Assembly: GCA_963755435.1 (NCBI GenBank)
Contig: CAVWJX010000011.1
Location: 62,001 to 126,000 of the forward strand
Source: AP-15 sp963755435
GTDB lineage: Bacteria > Pseudomonadota > Alphaproteobacteria > ATCC43930 > CGMCC-115725
Reading direction: 5' to 3'
Length of the DNA: 64,000 nt
The notes under the pieces are model-generated. The model had not been told where the DNA came from, did no database searches, and worked only from the letters and a program-made list of their open reading frames with translations. Below, in pieces: positions 31,426 to 40,865 of this stretch; positions within the stretch are counted from its first letter, which is position 1, and the number at the start of each line of letters is the position of its first letter. The position numbers were made by a program, and so were the translations under genes.

Positions 31426-33392
31426 GCGGTCCGCCCGAGGCCGAGCCGGGCCCGTTCCATTCGCGCCAGCTCGTTCGCGGAAATTTCGCGCTCGCGGTTC
31501 TCGCTCCAGCCGAACGCCAGGAAAATGGCGGCGATCGCCAACAGGCCGATGATCGCCATCCACCAGATTTGCCAGATCAGGGCAAAGCCGGCGATCACCG
31601 CGAAGAACGCGATGATAAAGCCGGTTGGGCTGTTGCGCGGCACCTCGATCGGTTCATAGGCGGGCTCGACCGGTCTCGTACCCTGCCGCTTCATCTCCCA
31701 GAAGGCGTCGATCGTCTCGACCCGCGGCAGCACCGCGAAATTGTAAGGCGGCGGCGGCGAGGAGGTCGCCCATTCGAGTGTCCGTCCGTTCCACGGGTCG
31801 CCGGTCAGGTCGCGGCGGCTCTCGCGGGTGCGGACGCTGACATAGATCTGCACGATCTGGCAGACGATGCCGAGGAAAATGACGATCGCGCCGGCCTCGG
31901 CGACCAGCAGCAGCGGCCGCCAATTCGGGTCGGCAATGTTCTGGAGGCGCCGCGTCATGCCCATCAGGCCCAGCGCATAGAGCGGCATGAAGGCGAGATA
32001 AAAGCCGATCAGCCAGCACCAGAAGCTGGCCTTGCCCCAGCGCTCGTCGAGGGTGAAGCCGAACGCCTTGGGAAACCAGTAATTAAACCCGGCCATCGCC
32101 CCGAACACCACCCCGCCGATGATCACGTTGTGGAAGTGAGCGACCAGGAAGACGCTGTTGTGCAACACGAAATCGACCGGCGGAACGGCCAGCAAAACCC
32201 CGGTCATGCCGCCGATGACAAAGGTGACCATAAAGCCGATCGCCCACAGGATCGGCGTCTTATAGACGATCCGGCCACGGTACATCGTGAACAGCCAGTT
32301 GAAGACTTTGACCCCGGTCGGCACCGCGATGATCATCGACATGATGCCAAAGAAGGAATTGACGTCGGCGCCCGCCCCCATCGTAAAGAAGTGATGCAGC
32401 CAAACCATGAAGGAGAGCACGCAGATCGCCAGGGTCGCCAGCACCATCGAGCGGTAGCTGAACAGAGCCTTGCCGGAAAACGTCGCGATCACTTCCGAAA
32501 AGACGCCGAACATCGGCAGGATCAGGATGTAGACCTCGGGATGGCCCCAGGCCCAAAACAGGTTGACATACATCATCATGTTGCCGCCGGCGGCGTTGGT
32601 GAAAAAGTGCATCCCCAAATACCGGTCGAGCAGCAGCATCGCGAACGTCGCGGTCAGGATCGGAAAGGCGGCGACGATCAACATGCTCGAGGCGAGCGCG
32701 GTCCAGCAGAATACCGGCATGCGCATATAGAGCATGCCCGGGGCGCGCAATTTGAGGATCGTCGTCACCATGTTGATGCCGGCGAGCAGGGTGCCGATCC
32801 CCGAGATCTGCAACGGCCACAGGTAATAGTCGACGCCGACACCGGGCGAATAGGCGAGCTCGGACAGCGGCGGATAGCCCATCCAGCCGGTGCGGGCGAA
32901 ATTGCCGATGACCAGCGACATGTTGATCAGCAGCGCCCCCGATGCGGTCAGCCAGAAGCTGACCGAATTCAGCACCGGAAAGGCGACGTCGCGCACGCCG
33001 AGCTGCAACGGCACGACAAAGTTCATCAGCCCGACGATAAACGGCATCGCCACGAAAAAGATCATGATCGTGCCGTGCGCCGAAAATATCTGGTCGTAGT
33101 GATCGGGCGGCAGGTAGCCCTGGTTGCCGCCGATCGCGATCGCCTGCTGCGAGCGCATCATGATCGCATCGGAAAAGCCGCGCAGCAGCATGACCAGCGC
33201 CAGGATGAAATACATGATGCCGATCCGCTTGTGGTCGACGCTGGTCAGCCACTCGCGCCACAAATAGGGCCACCACCCCTTGACCGTGACCAGCCCGAGC
33301 ACGGCCAGGATGACCAGGCCGACCACCCCGGCGGCATAGAGCGGGATCGGCTGGCTCAGCGGGATTGCCGCCAGAGTGAGCTTGCCCAGCAT
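31422..33392 (-). CDS. cyoB: cytochrome bo3 ubiquinol oxidase subunit I
   Basis: A 656-aa heme-copper oxidase subunit that reduces oxygen at a heme-CuB site and pumps protons. It has Phe-Ser-Ala-His-Gly-Thr (low-spin heme ligand), Trp-Gly-His-Pro-Glu-Val-Tyr (CuB His cross-linked to Tyr, and proton channel Glu), Trp-Leu-His-His-Phe-Phe (CuB ligands) and His-Phe-His. The N-terminal Leu-Arg-Gly-Phe-Ser-Asp matches the Arg/Asp quinol-binding region of CyoB, supporting quinol rather than cytochrome c as donor. The start at 33392 lies just after the cyoA stop. Confidence 0.96.
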   Translation of the reverse strand: MLGKLTLAAIPLSQPIPLYAAGVVGLVILAVLGLVTVKGWWPYLWREWLTSVDHKRIGIMYFILALVMLLRGFSDAIMMRSQQAIAIGGNQGYLPPDHYDQIFSAHGTIMIFFVAMPFIVGLMNFVVPLQLGVRDVAFPVLNSVSFWLTASGALLINMSLVIGNFARTGWMGYPPLSELAYSPGVGVDYYLWPLQISGIGTLLAGINMVTTILKLRAPGMLYMRMPVFCWTALASSMLIVAAFPILTATFAMLLLDRYLGMHFFTNAAGGNMMMYVNLFWAWGHPEVYILILPMFGVFSEVIATFSGKALFSYRSMVLATLAICVLSFMVWLHHFFTMGAGADVNSFFGIMSMIIAVPTGVKVFNWLFTMYRGRIVYKTPILWAIGFMVTFVIGGMTGVLLAVPPVDFVLHNSVFLVAHFHNVIIGGVVFGAMAGFNYWFPKAFGFTLDERWGKASFWCWLIGFYLAFMPLYALGLMGMTRRLQNIADPNWRPLLLVAEAGAIVIFLGIVCQIVQIYVSVRTRESRRDLTGDPWNGRTLEWATSSPPPPYNFAVLPRVETIDAFWEMKRQGTRPVEPAYEPIEVPRNSPTGFIIAFFAVIAGFALIWQIWWMAIIGLLAIAAIFLAFGWSENREREISANELARMERARLGLGRTA

Positions 33393-33393
33393 C

Positions 33394-34266
33394 TCAGCCT
33401 CCCGCATGCCGCGGCGAGGCCGACGGCGGCGGGGCCGCGCCGGCATGCGCCTTTTCCGGGGCGAGCGCGGTCTGCTCGACGATGCGCTCGAACAGCTCGG
33501 GGTCGACCGCGCGATAGGTCGCCGGCGGCACCGCTTCGCTCGGCTTGGCCAATTTGGCATAGTTGGCCAAGTCGAGCGCCGATCCGGCGCCGCGCGCCTT
33601 GGCGACCCAGCCGGCGAAATCAGCTGGCGCCACCGCCTTGACGACGAAACGCATATCGGCAAAGCCGTCGCCGCTGAAATTCGCCGATATGCCTGGATAG
33701 TCGCCGATCTCTTGCGCCATGAGGTTGAGGTGGGTGGTCATCCCCGCCATCGTGTAGATCTGACTGCCGAGCTGCGGCACGAAGAACGAATTCATCACCG
33801 TTGCCGAGGTGAGTTGAAACCGGATCGGCGTTCCCGCCGGCACGACCAGCTGGTTCACTGCGGCGATGCCCTCGGCGGGGTAGATGAACAGCCATTTCCA
33901 ATCGAGCGAAACAACGTCGACCTCCAGCGGCTTGACATTGGCCGGGATCGGCGCCCGCGGATCGAGCTGGTGAGCACCAATCCAGCACACACCGCTCAGG
34001 AGAATCACCACCAAGGTCGGGATCGACCACACGACAAACTCGATGCGTCCCTCATATCCGCTGTCGGTGTCCCGGCCAGCTCGGACATTGCCCGAGCGAT
34101 ACCACCAGGCGAACCCCAAGGTTGCCAGGACCACCGGCGCCACGACGACGAGCATGATCGCGGTCGCGTTGAACATCAGCAGCCGCTCGGCCGCGGCGAT
34201 CGGCCCGCGCGGGTCCAACACCCCGGCCGATTGACAGGACGCCAACAGGCCCGCGGCGCACAGCAC
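33394..34266 (-). CDS. cyoA: cytochrome bo3 ubiquinol oxidase subunit II (start uncertain)
   Basis: About 290 residues of a quinol oxidase subunit II, with two membrane spans and a periplasmic cupredoxin domain. The CuA ligands of cytochrome c oxidases are replaced (Ala-Asn-Phe-Ser-Gly-Asp-Gly-Phe), as expected for Cyo. A lipobox-like Leu-Leu-Ala-Ser-Cys lies near the N-terminus. The GTG at 34266 gives an unusually short, uncharged signal sequence and has no ribosome site. The frame stays open upstream to a TGA at 34369-34371, with several Arg before the hydrophobic stretch but no ATG, GTG or TTG. The true start, or an indel near it, is unresolved. Confidence 0.9.
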   Translation of the reverse strand: MLCAAGLLASCQSAGVLDPRGPIAAAERLLMFNATAIMLVVVAPVVLATLGFAWWYRSGNVRAGRDTDSGYEGRIEFVVWSIPTLVVILLSGVCWIGAHQLDPRAPIPANVKPLEVDVVSLDWKWLFIYPAEGIAAVNQLVVPAGTPIRFQLTSATVMNSFFVPQLGSQIYTMAGMTTHLNLMAQEIGDYPGISANFSGDGFADMRFVVKAVAPADFAGWVAKARGAGSALDLANYAKLAKPSEAVPPATYRAVDPELFERIVEQTALAPEKAHAGAAPPPSASPRHAGG

Positions 34267-34561
34267 CGGCCAGCGGCACGCGCCCTGGCTTCGTCGCCCA
34301 AACCGGCGGGACCCAAACGCGGACCTGGCGGCGGCGGCGCCCGGGGCTCTCGCAACGCCCTTGGTACATCAAGGCCTCCGGTACATCGCGGCAGCCCGAA
34401 CGCTGCTCGCGTCGCCGCCCACTCTCAACCGCAGAGTCTAGCCAGAATGTCGCCACTTGCCAATCCCGCGCGTCGGCGATGCCGCCCGGCGGGCGCCGTC
34501 GGGGTCGGCGCGATCACCGCGCAGCGCGCGATGCGCCGCCCCTCAGGCCTCAGCGCGGCGG

Positions 34562-36142
34562 TCAGCCCGCGGCGACCCAGTCGACGACGCGTTCGCCGAT
34601 CATGATCACCGTGGCATGGGCGCCGCCCGACCGCGGGATGCGCGGCATCACCGAGGCGTCGGCCACCCATAACCGCTCGACACCCTTTACCCGGCAGTAT
34701 TGGTCGACCACCGCCATCGGATCGGTATCGGGGCCCATCTTGCAGGTCCCGGACACGTGCCGGGCGGTGCCCACGGTCTGGCGCATCCAGCGGTCGAGGG
34801 CGTCATCATCGGCCAGGACCGCGTCGGTGGGGTGGATGCGAAAGTCGGCGACCTCCTTGTACACAGCCGATTCGAGCAGCTTCACCGCCATCCGCACGCC
34901 CTCGCGCACTCGCCGCGTGTCGTTCGGATGCTGCAGATAGCAATAGTTGAACTCGGGCTGGACCTTGGCATCGGCCGAAGCCAGCCGGACATACCCCGAG
35001 CCGTCGGGCAGCCCGAGCGTGCACGAGATCCGCGCCACCTGCTCGGGCGGCACGTCACCCGAGAGATACTTGGTCCGCACCCCGCGAACCCGTTCCTCTC
35101 GCTCATCGACCACCGGGCTGCTCCGCAACACCATGTCGTTGACCGTGCTCGATCCCGGAGCGGTGAAGTGCAGGGAAAAATGCGCCGCATCGGGGCCATG
35201 CGAGGCGAGCGCGACGCCGTCCTTGACCTTGAAGGTCACCTGGGCGCTGAGGTGGTTCATCAGGTTCTGCCCGACCCCGGGGAGATGACAAACCGCCTTG
35301 ATCCCATATTCGCGCAAATGGTCCTCGGGACCGATGCCCGACAGCATCAACAGCTGCGGCGAGCGGATCGCCCCGGCGCTGAGCACCACCCGGTCGGCGC
35401 CGATCTCGAACACCTGCCCGCCGCTTTCGGCCTCGACGCCGACCGCCCGGCCGTCCCTGACCAGGATCTTGCGGACATGCACCCCGCCGCGGACGGTCAA
35501 ATTCAGATGATGGCGCATCGGCGCAAGATGGGTCATCGCCGTGCTCATCCGCACCCCGTCGATATTGTTCGACGGCGAGATCCCGAGCCCGGCCGGGTGT
35601 AGCCCGTTCTTGTCCCTGGTGGTGCCGAACCCGGCTTCGAGGCAGGCCGCATGGAATGCCTGCTGGATCACCGGCAGCGGGCCCGACTGGCGGCGCCGGA
35701 CCGGCATCGGCCCGTCCGAGCCGTGGCAGTAATTATCCTCGATGTCGAGATCGCGCTCCGATTTGCGAAAATACGGCACCACCTTGTCATACGACCACTC
35801 GTCGTTGCCGAGCGCCGCCCAGGAGTCATAATCCTCGGGGAAGCCGCGCTGCATGGCCTGGCCGTTGATCGACGAGCCGCCGCCGATCACCCGGCCCTGG
35901 GCCACATGGATCGCCCCTTGCTCCTCGGTGATGATGCCGCGCAGAGCCCAGTTGTGCTTGGAGTCCGGCGCTTCGGCAAAGCGGGTGTGGCCGAATTTGA
36001 TCTCGTCCGGGATATTGGCCGGATCGGGGTAATCCGGGCCGGCCTCCAGCAACAGCACCGAGGTTTTTGGGTCTGCCGCCAATCGGCCGGCCAGCACCGA
36101 TCCGGCGGCTCCCCCGCCGACGATCACGACATCGTATTTCAT
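34562..36142 (-). CDS. GMC-family FAD-dependent oxidoreductase (choline dehydrogenase-like)
   Basis: A 526-aa flavoprotein that oxidises alcohols. The N-terminus has Val-Ile-Val-Gly-Gly-Gly-Ala-Ala-Gly-Ser for FAD binding. The GMC signatures Gly-Arg-Val-Ile-Gly-Gly-Gly-Ser-Ser-Ile-Asn and Ser-Ala-Gly-Ala-Ile-Arg-Ser-Pro follow. The catalytic pair is probably His462 (Thr-Ala-Arg-His-Val-Ser-Gly-Thr) and His509 (Gly-Gly-Ala-His-Ala-Thr). AAGGAAAT supports the ATG at 36142. An in-frame ATG at 36163 is possible. It is a single gene and the substrate is unknown. Confidence 0.92.
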   Translation of the reverse strand: MKYDVVIVGGGAAGSVLAGRLAADPKTSVLLLEAGPDYPDPANIPDEIKFGHTRFAEAPDSKHNWALRGIITEEQGAIHVAQGRVIGGGSSINGQAMQRGFPEDYDSWAALGNDEWSYDKVVPYFRKSERDLDIEDNYCHGSDGPMPVRRRQSGPLPVIQQAFHAACLEAGFGTTRDKNGLHPAGLGISPSNNIDGVRMSTAMTHLAPMRHHLNLTVRGGVHVRKILVRDGRAVGVEAESGGQVFEIGADRVVLSAGAIRSPQLLMLSGIGPEDHLREYGIKAVCHLPGVGQNLMNHLSAQVTFKVKDGVALASHGPDAAHFSLHFTAPGSSTVNDMVLRSSPVVDEREERVRGVRTKYLSGDVPPEQVARISCTLGLPDGSGYVRLASADAKVQPEFNYCYLQHPNDTRRVREGVRMAVKLLESAVYKEVADFRIHPTDAVLADDDALDRWMRQTVGTARHVSGTCKMGPDTDPMAVVDQYCRVKGVERLWVADASVMPRIPRSGGAHATVIMIGERVVDWVAAG

Positions 36143-36543
36143 TGGAATTTCCTTCACCGACATGCCGCGGATTCTTCGGTCCGCTGCGGCCATGGTCCCG
36201 CCTTTTCGCGGCAGTCGCAACCAGCCTCGTCGGTGACTAATCGCGTTTGGCGCGAGAACACCGCCAGGTGAGCGGCGGTATCGGCCCGGCAATTCTCGCC
36301 TTTTGCGATTGTGGCACCATCAAATTGCCATGCTCCCATTGTATCCCGGCATGCGTCGAGGCTCGCAAATGCGGGAGAAGTGCCGGAAATGTCGATCGTC
36401 GGGAGCTGGAAACACCTGTTCCCGGCCTGCAAATAACAGGTGGAACAGGCGGCGCGGGGTCGCCGCCGCCTCGCCGCCGTCGCCGTCGCCGTCGGTTGGC
36501 CGAGAGCGGGCGGGCCGGTCGCGCCGCCCCCGGCCAAACCGCT
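36143..36543. other. intergenic region between GMC oxidoreductase and CoA transferase
   Basis: About 400 bp with no supported gene. It contains a short run of CGCCGT-type hexamers near 36466-36495 and the likely promoter region of the GMC gene. Open frames here lack motifs and ribosome sites. Confidence 0.5.
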
Positions 36544-37767
36544 TCAGACGATCCCTTGGCGATGCAGCCCGTCGACCTCGCCGGGGCTCATGCCGAGCCA
36601 TTGGCCGAACACCTCGCTCGTATGCTGACCCAACAGCGGCGACGGCTCGACCGGGGCCGGCGCGCCGTCGAAGCGGACCGGGAAAGCCGGCATCTGCAAA
36701 TTGCCCGACGGATGCTGCATGGTCTGGATCATGCCGCGCTCGGCAAAGCTCGGCTCGGCCAACAGATCGCCGGTGTCGAGCACCGCCCCGGCCGGAACCC
36801 CGGCGGCGCCGACGAGCCGCATCGCCTCGTGCTTGTCATGGCGCATCGTCCATTCGGTCAGCATCGCCTCGATCGCGGCCTCGTGCCGGCTGCGCGCCTC
36901 CGGCGTGGCGAAACGCGGGTCGTCGATCAGTTCCTCGCGACCGATCGCGCCCAGCAGCCGGTGCCAATGCTGCGGATTGGCCGGGCTGGCGAACAGATAG
37001 ACGAAATCATTCGGGCCGCCGGGCTTGCACGGGTAGATGCCGGCCGGCGCCATGCCGCCGGCGAGCGACTTGGCGCCGTTGCGCATCGCCGGCTCACCAG
37101 TGCGCGCGTGCTGGATAAAGGCGCCGCGGCTGTACTGCATCTGCGCGTCCTGCATCGCCACCTGCACCAGTCGCCCGGTGCCGGTCGCCTGGCGTTGAAA
37201 GAGCGCCCCCAGGACGCCGATCGCCAGCAGCATGCCGGTGCCGGTGTCGCCGAGCGTCGGCCCCGGCTTGCACGGCCGCCCGTCGCGCTCGCCGGTGATC
37301 GCCATGGTGCCGCCGCAGGCTTGCGCAATCATGTCGAAGGCGAGGTTCTGTTCGTACGGGCTGCCGGTGCCGAAGCCCTTGACCTGGCCATAGACGAGGC
37401 GCGGGTTGAGCGCGTGCAGCACCTCCCAGCCGAGCCCCAGCCGCTCGATCGCCCCCGGTGCAAAATTCTCGACAAAGACATCGGCATGCCCGGCCAGCTC
37501 CTTGACTAGGGCAAGGCCGCGCTCCGATTTCAAATCGACGGTGACCGATTTCTTATTGGCGTTGTAGATCATGAAATAATAGGAATCGGTCCCCGGCGCC
37601 GGCCCGCTGCCGAGGGTGCGGCCGGGTTCGCCGGCCTTCGGGTTCTCGACCTTGACCACCTCGGCGCCGAGCCAGGCCAAGGTTTCGGTGCAGGACGGCC
37701 CGGCCTCGAACTGGGTCAGGTCGAGCACGCGAACGCCGTCGAGACAATTCGGGGCGATGCCATCCAT
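36544..37767 (-). CDS. CaiB/BaiF family III CoA transferase
   Basis: A 407-aa family III CoA transferase, which moves CoA between carboxylic acids. It has Val-Leu-Asp-Leu-Thr-Gln at the start, Gly-Ala-Glu-Val-Val-Lys-Val-Glu, Asn-Lys-Lys-Ser-Val-Thr-Val-Asp-Leu-Lys, and the catalytic Asp145 in Ala-Phe-Asp-Met-Ile-Ala-Gln. AAGGAGT precedes the ATG. It is divergent from the luciferase-like gene at 37873. Acyl substrate not predictable. Confidence 0.95.
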   Translation of the reverse strand: MDGIAPNCLDGVRVLDLTQFEAGPSCTETLAWLGAEVVKVENPKAGEPGRTLGSGPAPGTDSYYFMIYNANKKSVTVDLKSERGLALVKELAGHADVFVENFAPGAIERLGLGWEVLHALNPRLVYGQVKGFGTGSPYEQNLAFDMIAQACGGTMAITGERDGRPCKPGPTLGDTGTGMLLAIGVLGALFQRQATGTGRLVQVAMQDAQMQYSRGAFIQHARTGEPAMRNGAKSLAGGMAPAGIYPCKPGGPNDFVYLFASPANPQHWHRLLGAIGREELIDDPRFATPEARSRHEAAIEAMLTEWTMRHDKHEAMRLVGAAGVPAGAVLDTGDLLAEPSFAERGMIQTMQHPSGNLQMPAFPVRFDGAPAPVEPSPLLGQHTSEVFGQWLGMSPGEVDGLHRQGIV

Positions 37768-37872
37768 TCTTGGTTACTCCTTGATGAACCCGAGCCGCAC
37801 GATACCCGAGACCCGATTCCGGTTGAACCGGCTTGCCGCGGCCCATAGGGTCATGGATCGGGAGGTGAACGC

Positions 37873-39075
37873 ATGAAAGTTTTCGTGTTCGATCTATTGG
37901 CCTATGGCGAGCAGCTCGATCATCTGAAGATCGGCAACGAATTGCCCTATCCGCTGCCCAAACAGCACTTCAAGCCCGAAATCGCGGCGCGCACCTATGC
38001 CGAGCACCTCGACGCCTGGGAGGAGCTCGACCGGCTCGGCTATGACGGGGTCGGCTTCAACGAGCATCATTGCTCGCCCTACGGGTTGATGAACTCGCCC
38101 AATCTGTTGGCCGCGGCCGCGGCGCAGCGCACCAAGAACCTGAAGCTCTTGATCTACGGCAATCTGCTGCCATTGCACGAGCCGTTGCGGCTGGCCGAAG
38201 AGCTGGCAATGCTCGATTGCATGTCGAATGGCCGGCTGATCGCCGGCTTTGCCCGCGGCATCCCGCGCGAATACCAGGTGCACAACGTGCCGCTCGCCGA
38301 GTCTCGCGGCCGCTTCGACGAAGCCTTCGAGATCGTCACCCGCGCCTGGAGCGAGGAGGTCTTCTCCTACGAGGGCCGCTATTGGAGCTATCGCGACGCC
38401 GCGTTGTGGCCGCGGCCATTGCAGCAGCCGCGCCCGCCGATCTGGATGCCGGTCGTCGGCAGCAAGGAATCGATCGAGTTCGCCGCCCGCCACGACCTGC
38501 CGATCACCCCCGGCCTCGGCCGCTCGCGCGGGCTGCGCGACGACATCATCCGCTACTACGCGCAATGCCTCGAACGCGCCGGCCACCGCATCACCCCCGA
38601 CCATCTCTCGCTCGGGATCAGCGCCTATGTGGCGCCCAGCAAGGCCGAGGCGGTGCGCGAAATGGGCCCCTACCATCTCTATTTCAACCGCACCCTATTC
38701 AGCCACGGCAACTTCACCGAGACCAGCCGCCAGCGCGAGACCGGCTATTCGAGTGCGGCGTCGACCGATTATGTGCGCCCGGAAAACCGTCGCGCCGCCG
38801 AGTTCGCGCGCGAGGATTTCCGCAACCTGACGATGGAGGATGTCGAGCGCCAGGCCGAGGAGATGCCGTGGGGCACGGCCCAAGAAGTCATCCGGCGGAT
38901 CATCGCTGCCGCCGACAGCGCCGGCGCCGACAATGTGCAGGTCAGCCTCAATCGCGGGGTCTTGCCGCACGAGCTGTTCATCGAGCAGATCCGCCGCTTC
39001 GCCCGCGACGTGCTGCCGGCACTGCAAGCGCACCAGGTGACCCGCGTCCCGCTCGGCGAAGAAGTCGCCGCCTAG
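37873..39075 (+). CDS. LLM-class (luciferase-like) flavin-dependent oxidoreductase
   Basis: A 400-aa bacterial luciferase-like monooxygenase with a TIM barrel that uses reduced flavin. It has Gly-Phe-Asn-Glu-His-His-Cys-Ser-Pro-Tyr near residue 58 and the subfamily phrase Gly-Arg-Leu-Ile-Ala-Gly-Phe-Ala-Arg-Gly-Ile-Pro-Arg-Glu. GGGAGGTGA gives a very clear start. It lies alone on the plus strand, convergent with the broken GNAT gene. A flavin reductase gene is not adjacent, and the substrate is unknown. Confidence 0.93.
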   Translation: MKVFVFDLLAYGEQLDHLKIGNELPYPLPKQHFKPEIAARTYAEHLDAWEELDRLGYDGVGFNEHHCSPYGLMNSPNLLAAAAAQRTKNLKLLIYGNLLPLHEPLRLAEELAMLDCMSNGRLIAGFARGIPREYQVHNVPLAESRGRFDEAFEIVTRAWSEEVFSYEGRYWSYRDAALWPRPLQQPRPPIWMPVVGSKESIEFAARHDLPITPGLGRSRGLRDDIIRYYAQCLERAGHRITPDHLSLGISAYVAPSKAEAVREMGPYHLYFNRTLFSHGNFTETSRQRETGYSSAASTDYVRPENRRAAEFAREDFRNLTMEDVERQAEEMPWGTAQEVIRRIIAAADSAGADNVQVSLNRGVLPHELFIEQIRRFARDVLPALQAHQVTRVPLGEEVAA

Positions 39076-39549
39076 GCCGCCGGCCGCCTCATCTCGACAT
39101 GCGGCACGCCGAAATCGTCGAACGGCGCGGAGGTCACGGCAAAGCCGAAGCTGCGGTAGAACGGCACCAAGTAGGTTTGCGCCCGCAGCGTCACCGGCCG
39201 CTCCGGGTATTCCGCGCCGCACCGCTTGAGGGCTTGCTCGATCATGGCCCGCCCCAGGCCCCGGCGGCGCAGCGGCAGGCGCCAGCGCCACCCGGCCGAT
39301 GCCGATGACGGGCGGCGGGCCGGGTCTCGGCACCAGCCGCAAATAGCCGGCGAGATCGCCCCCGTTGCGCAGCAGCAGGTGCGCCGCCTCTTGGTCGAGA
39401 CCGTCGAGGTCGGGATAGGGCGAACCCTGTTCGACGACAAAGACCTGCTGGCGAAAGCGCAGCAATTCATAGAGCTCGCTCGCCGAGAGCTGCGCGAAGC
39501 AGCGCCATTCGGTCGAGATTTCCGCGGTGATCTGTGGCAAAGCCTCCAC
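39072..39549 (-). pseudogene. ElaA-like GNAT acetyltransferase, frameshifted
   Basis: The N-terminal half (Leu-Tyr-Glu-Leu-Leu-Arg-Phe-Arg-Gln-Gln-Val-Phe-Val-Val-Glu-Gln) is typical of ElaA-type N-acetyltransferases. The acetyl-CoA loop (Arg-Arg-Arg-Gly-Leu-Gly-Arg-Ala-Met-Ile-Glu) and the C-terminal Phe-Tyr-Arg-Ser-Phe-Gly-Phe continue in another frame. A single extra base near 39270-39285 explains the break. Both halves are well preserved, so a sequencing error is possible. The only start is a GTG at 39549. The stop overlaps the end of the convergent luciferase-like gene by a few bases. Confidence 0.82.
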
Positions 39550-39567
39550 CCGATCCTCGGCCCGCCC

Positions 39568-40110
39568 TCACCCGCCCAAGGCGGCGGCGAGGCCGAACAG
39601 CGCGCCGCTAGCGGCGAACAAGGCCAGCGGATGGAGCTTCGGCCAGCGCAGCAGCACCACCGTCGCCACCGCTGCCGCGGCCCACACCGCGAGCCCGCCG
39701 GCCACCTCCAACACCGCGAGCCCGCCGGCCAGCATCAGCCCGGCGGCGATCGGCGCGAGCCCCTGCTCGACCACGCTGTGCCAGCGCGAGCCGCGCCACC
39801 TTCCCCACATCCGCGCCGCGCCATAAACCAACAGCGAGGACGGCAGATAGAGCGCCACGGTCGCGGTCAGCGCGCCGGCCCAGCCCGCCACCTTCCAGCC
39901 GATCAGCGCCGAGAGCATCGTGCCGGGTCCGGGGGCGGCGCGCGAGATCGCGAACAGGTCGGCGAATTCCTGCTGCGTCGTCCAATGGTGGATGCTGACC
40001 GCCTGCTGCTCGATCTCGGCCAGGAGCGAGGCGCCGCCGCCGATCGAAAACAGCGACAGCGGGGCGAACACCGCGGCCAGCCCCAGGCATGTCCGCCAGT
40101 CCTGCGCCAT
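39568..40110 (-). CDS. chrA: chromate transporter, second half-length subunit
   Basis: A 180-aa membrane protein of the CHR family with about six spans and Phe-Ser-Ile-Gly-Gly-Gly near the N-terminus, plus Ala-Pro-Gly-Pro-Gly-Thr. It is one of two half-size CHR proteins encoded side by side. Its ATG lies one base from the stop of the partner at 40112. Such pairs probably assemble to form the full transporter, reported to export chromate. Confidence 0.88.
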   Translation of the reverse strand: MAQDWRTCLGLAAVFAPLSLFSIGGGASLLAEIEQQAVSIHHWTTQQEFADLFAISRAAPGPGTMLSALIGWKVAGWAGALTATVALYLPSSLLVYGAARMWGRWRGSRWHSVVEQGLAPIAAGLMLAGGLAVLEVAGGLAVWAAAAVATVVLLRWPKLHPLALFAASGALFGLAAALGG

Positions 40111-40111
40111 C

Positions 40112-40798
40112 TCAGGGATGCCGGCGCTGCTGCACCGCGGCGAGCCCGATGCTGAGCGGCGCCAGGCACAGGATGACCGGCAGCATCGGCCAGCGCAGCA
40201 CGCCGACCGCGAGCACGGTCGCGACCGTCACCGCGACCTGCCCCGCTTGCGCCACGCCGCGCGGCACCAGCACGAGCCCGGTGGCAAAGGTCAGCCCGAT
40301 CGCCCCCGCCGCCACCCCATCGAGCACGGCGTGCGCGACCGGGTTGCCGGCGATCCTCGCATAGCCCGCCGCCAGCCCGACGACGATGAAGAGCGGCCCC
40401 GACAACAGCCCGAAGACCGCGGTCACCGCGCCGGCCGCCCCGCGCAGCCGCTGCCCGACCTGGACCGTCAGATTGACCCCGGCCGAGCCCGGCATCAGCC
40501 GGCTCAGCCCGACATCGACGAGGAATGTCTGATCGCTGATCCAGCCCCGCCGGCGCACCATGGCGCGGTAGAGCCAGCCCGCGGTGCCGCCGCCAAAGCT
40601 CGTCACGCCGAGCTGAAAGAACGCGGCAAAGATCGCCGCGAGGCTGACCCGCGCCGTGCCGTCAGCCCCTTGTTGCGCGAGTTCGGCCACCGCACCCCCG
40701 TCCGTCCCGATCGACGAGATCGACCTGATCGACTTGATCGCCAAGGTTATCCGCTCGGGGCGCGCGCGGCGAGCGGCTTTGCGCCCCGCATTGACCAC
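40112..40798 (-). CDS. chrA: chromate transporter, first half-length subunit
   Basis: A 228-aa CHR-family membrane protein. Phe-Phe-Gln-Leu-Gly-Val-Thr-Ser-Phe-Gly-Gly-Gly and Leu-Met-Pro-Gly-Ser-Ala-Gly-Val-Asn are the family signatures (usually Pro-Gly-Pro). The annotated start is a GTG, and the first 45 residues are not conserved in style, so a later start is possible. It is the first gene of a two-gene transporter unit with the gene at 39568. Confidence 0.86.
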   Translation of the reverse strand: MVNAGRKAARRARPERITLAIKSIRSISSIGTDGGAVAELAQQGADGTARVSLAAIFAAFFQLGVTSFGGGTAGWLYRAMVRRRGWISDQTFLVDVGLSRLMPGSAGVNLTVQVGQRLRGAAGAVTAVFGLLSGPLFIVVGLAAGYARIAGNPVAHAVLDGVAAGAIGLTFATGLVLVPRGVAQAGQVAVTVATVLAVGVLRWPMLPVILCLAPLSIGLAAVQQRRHP

Positions 40799-40865
40799 TG
40801 CCGGGCCGGGTGCGAGGCTCTGGCCCCGCTAGAATACTGGACCGAGATTGCCGGAGGATCGGGTG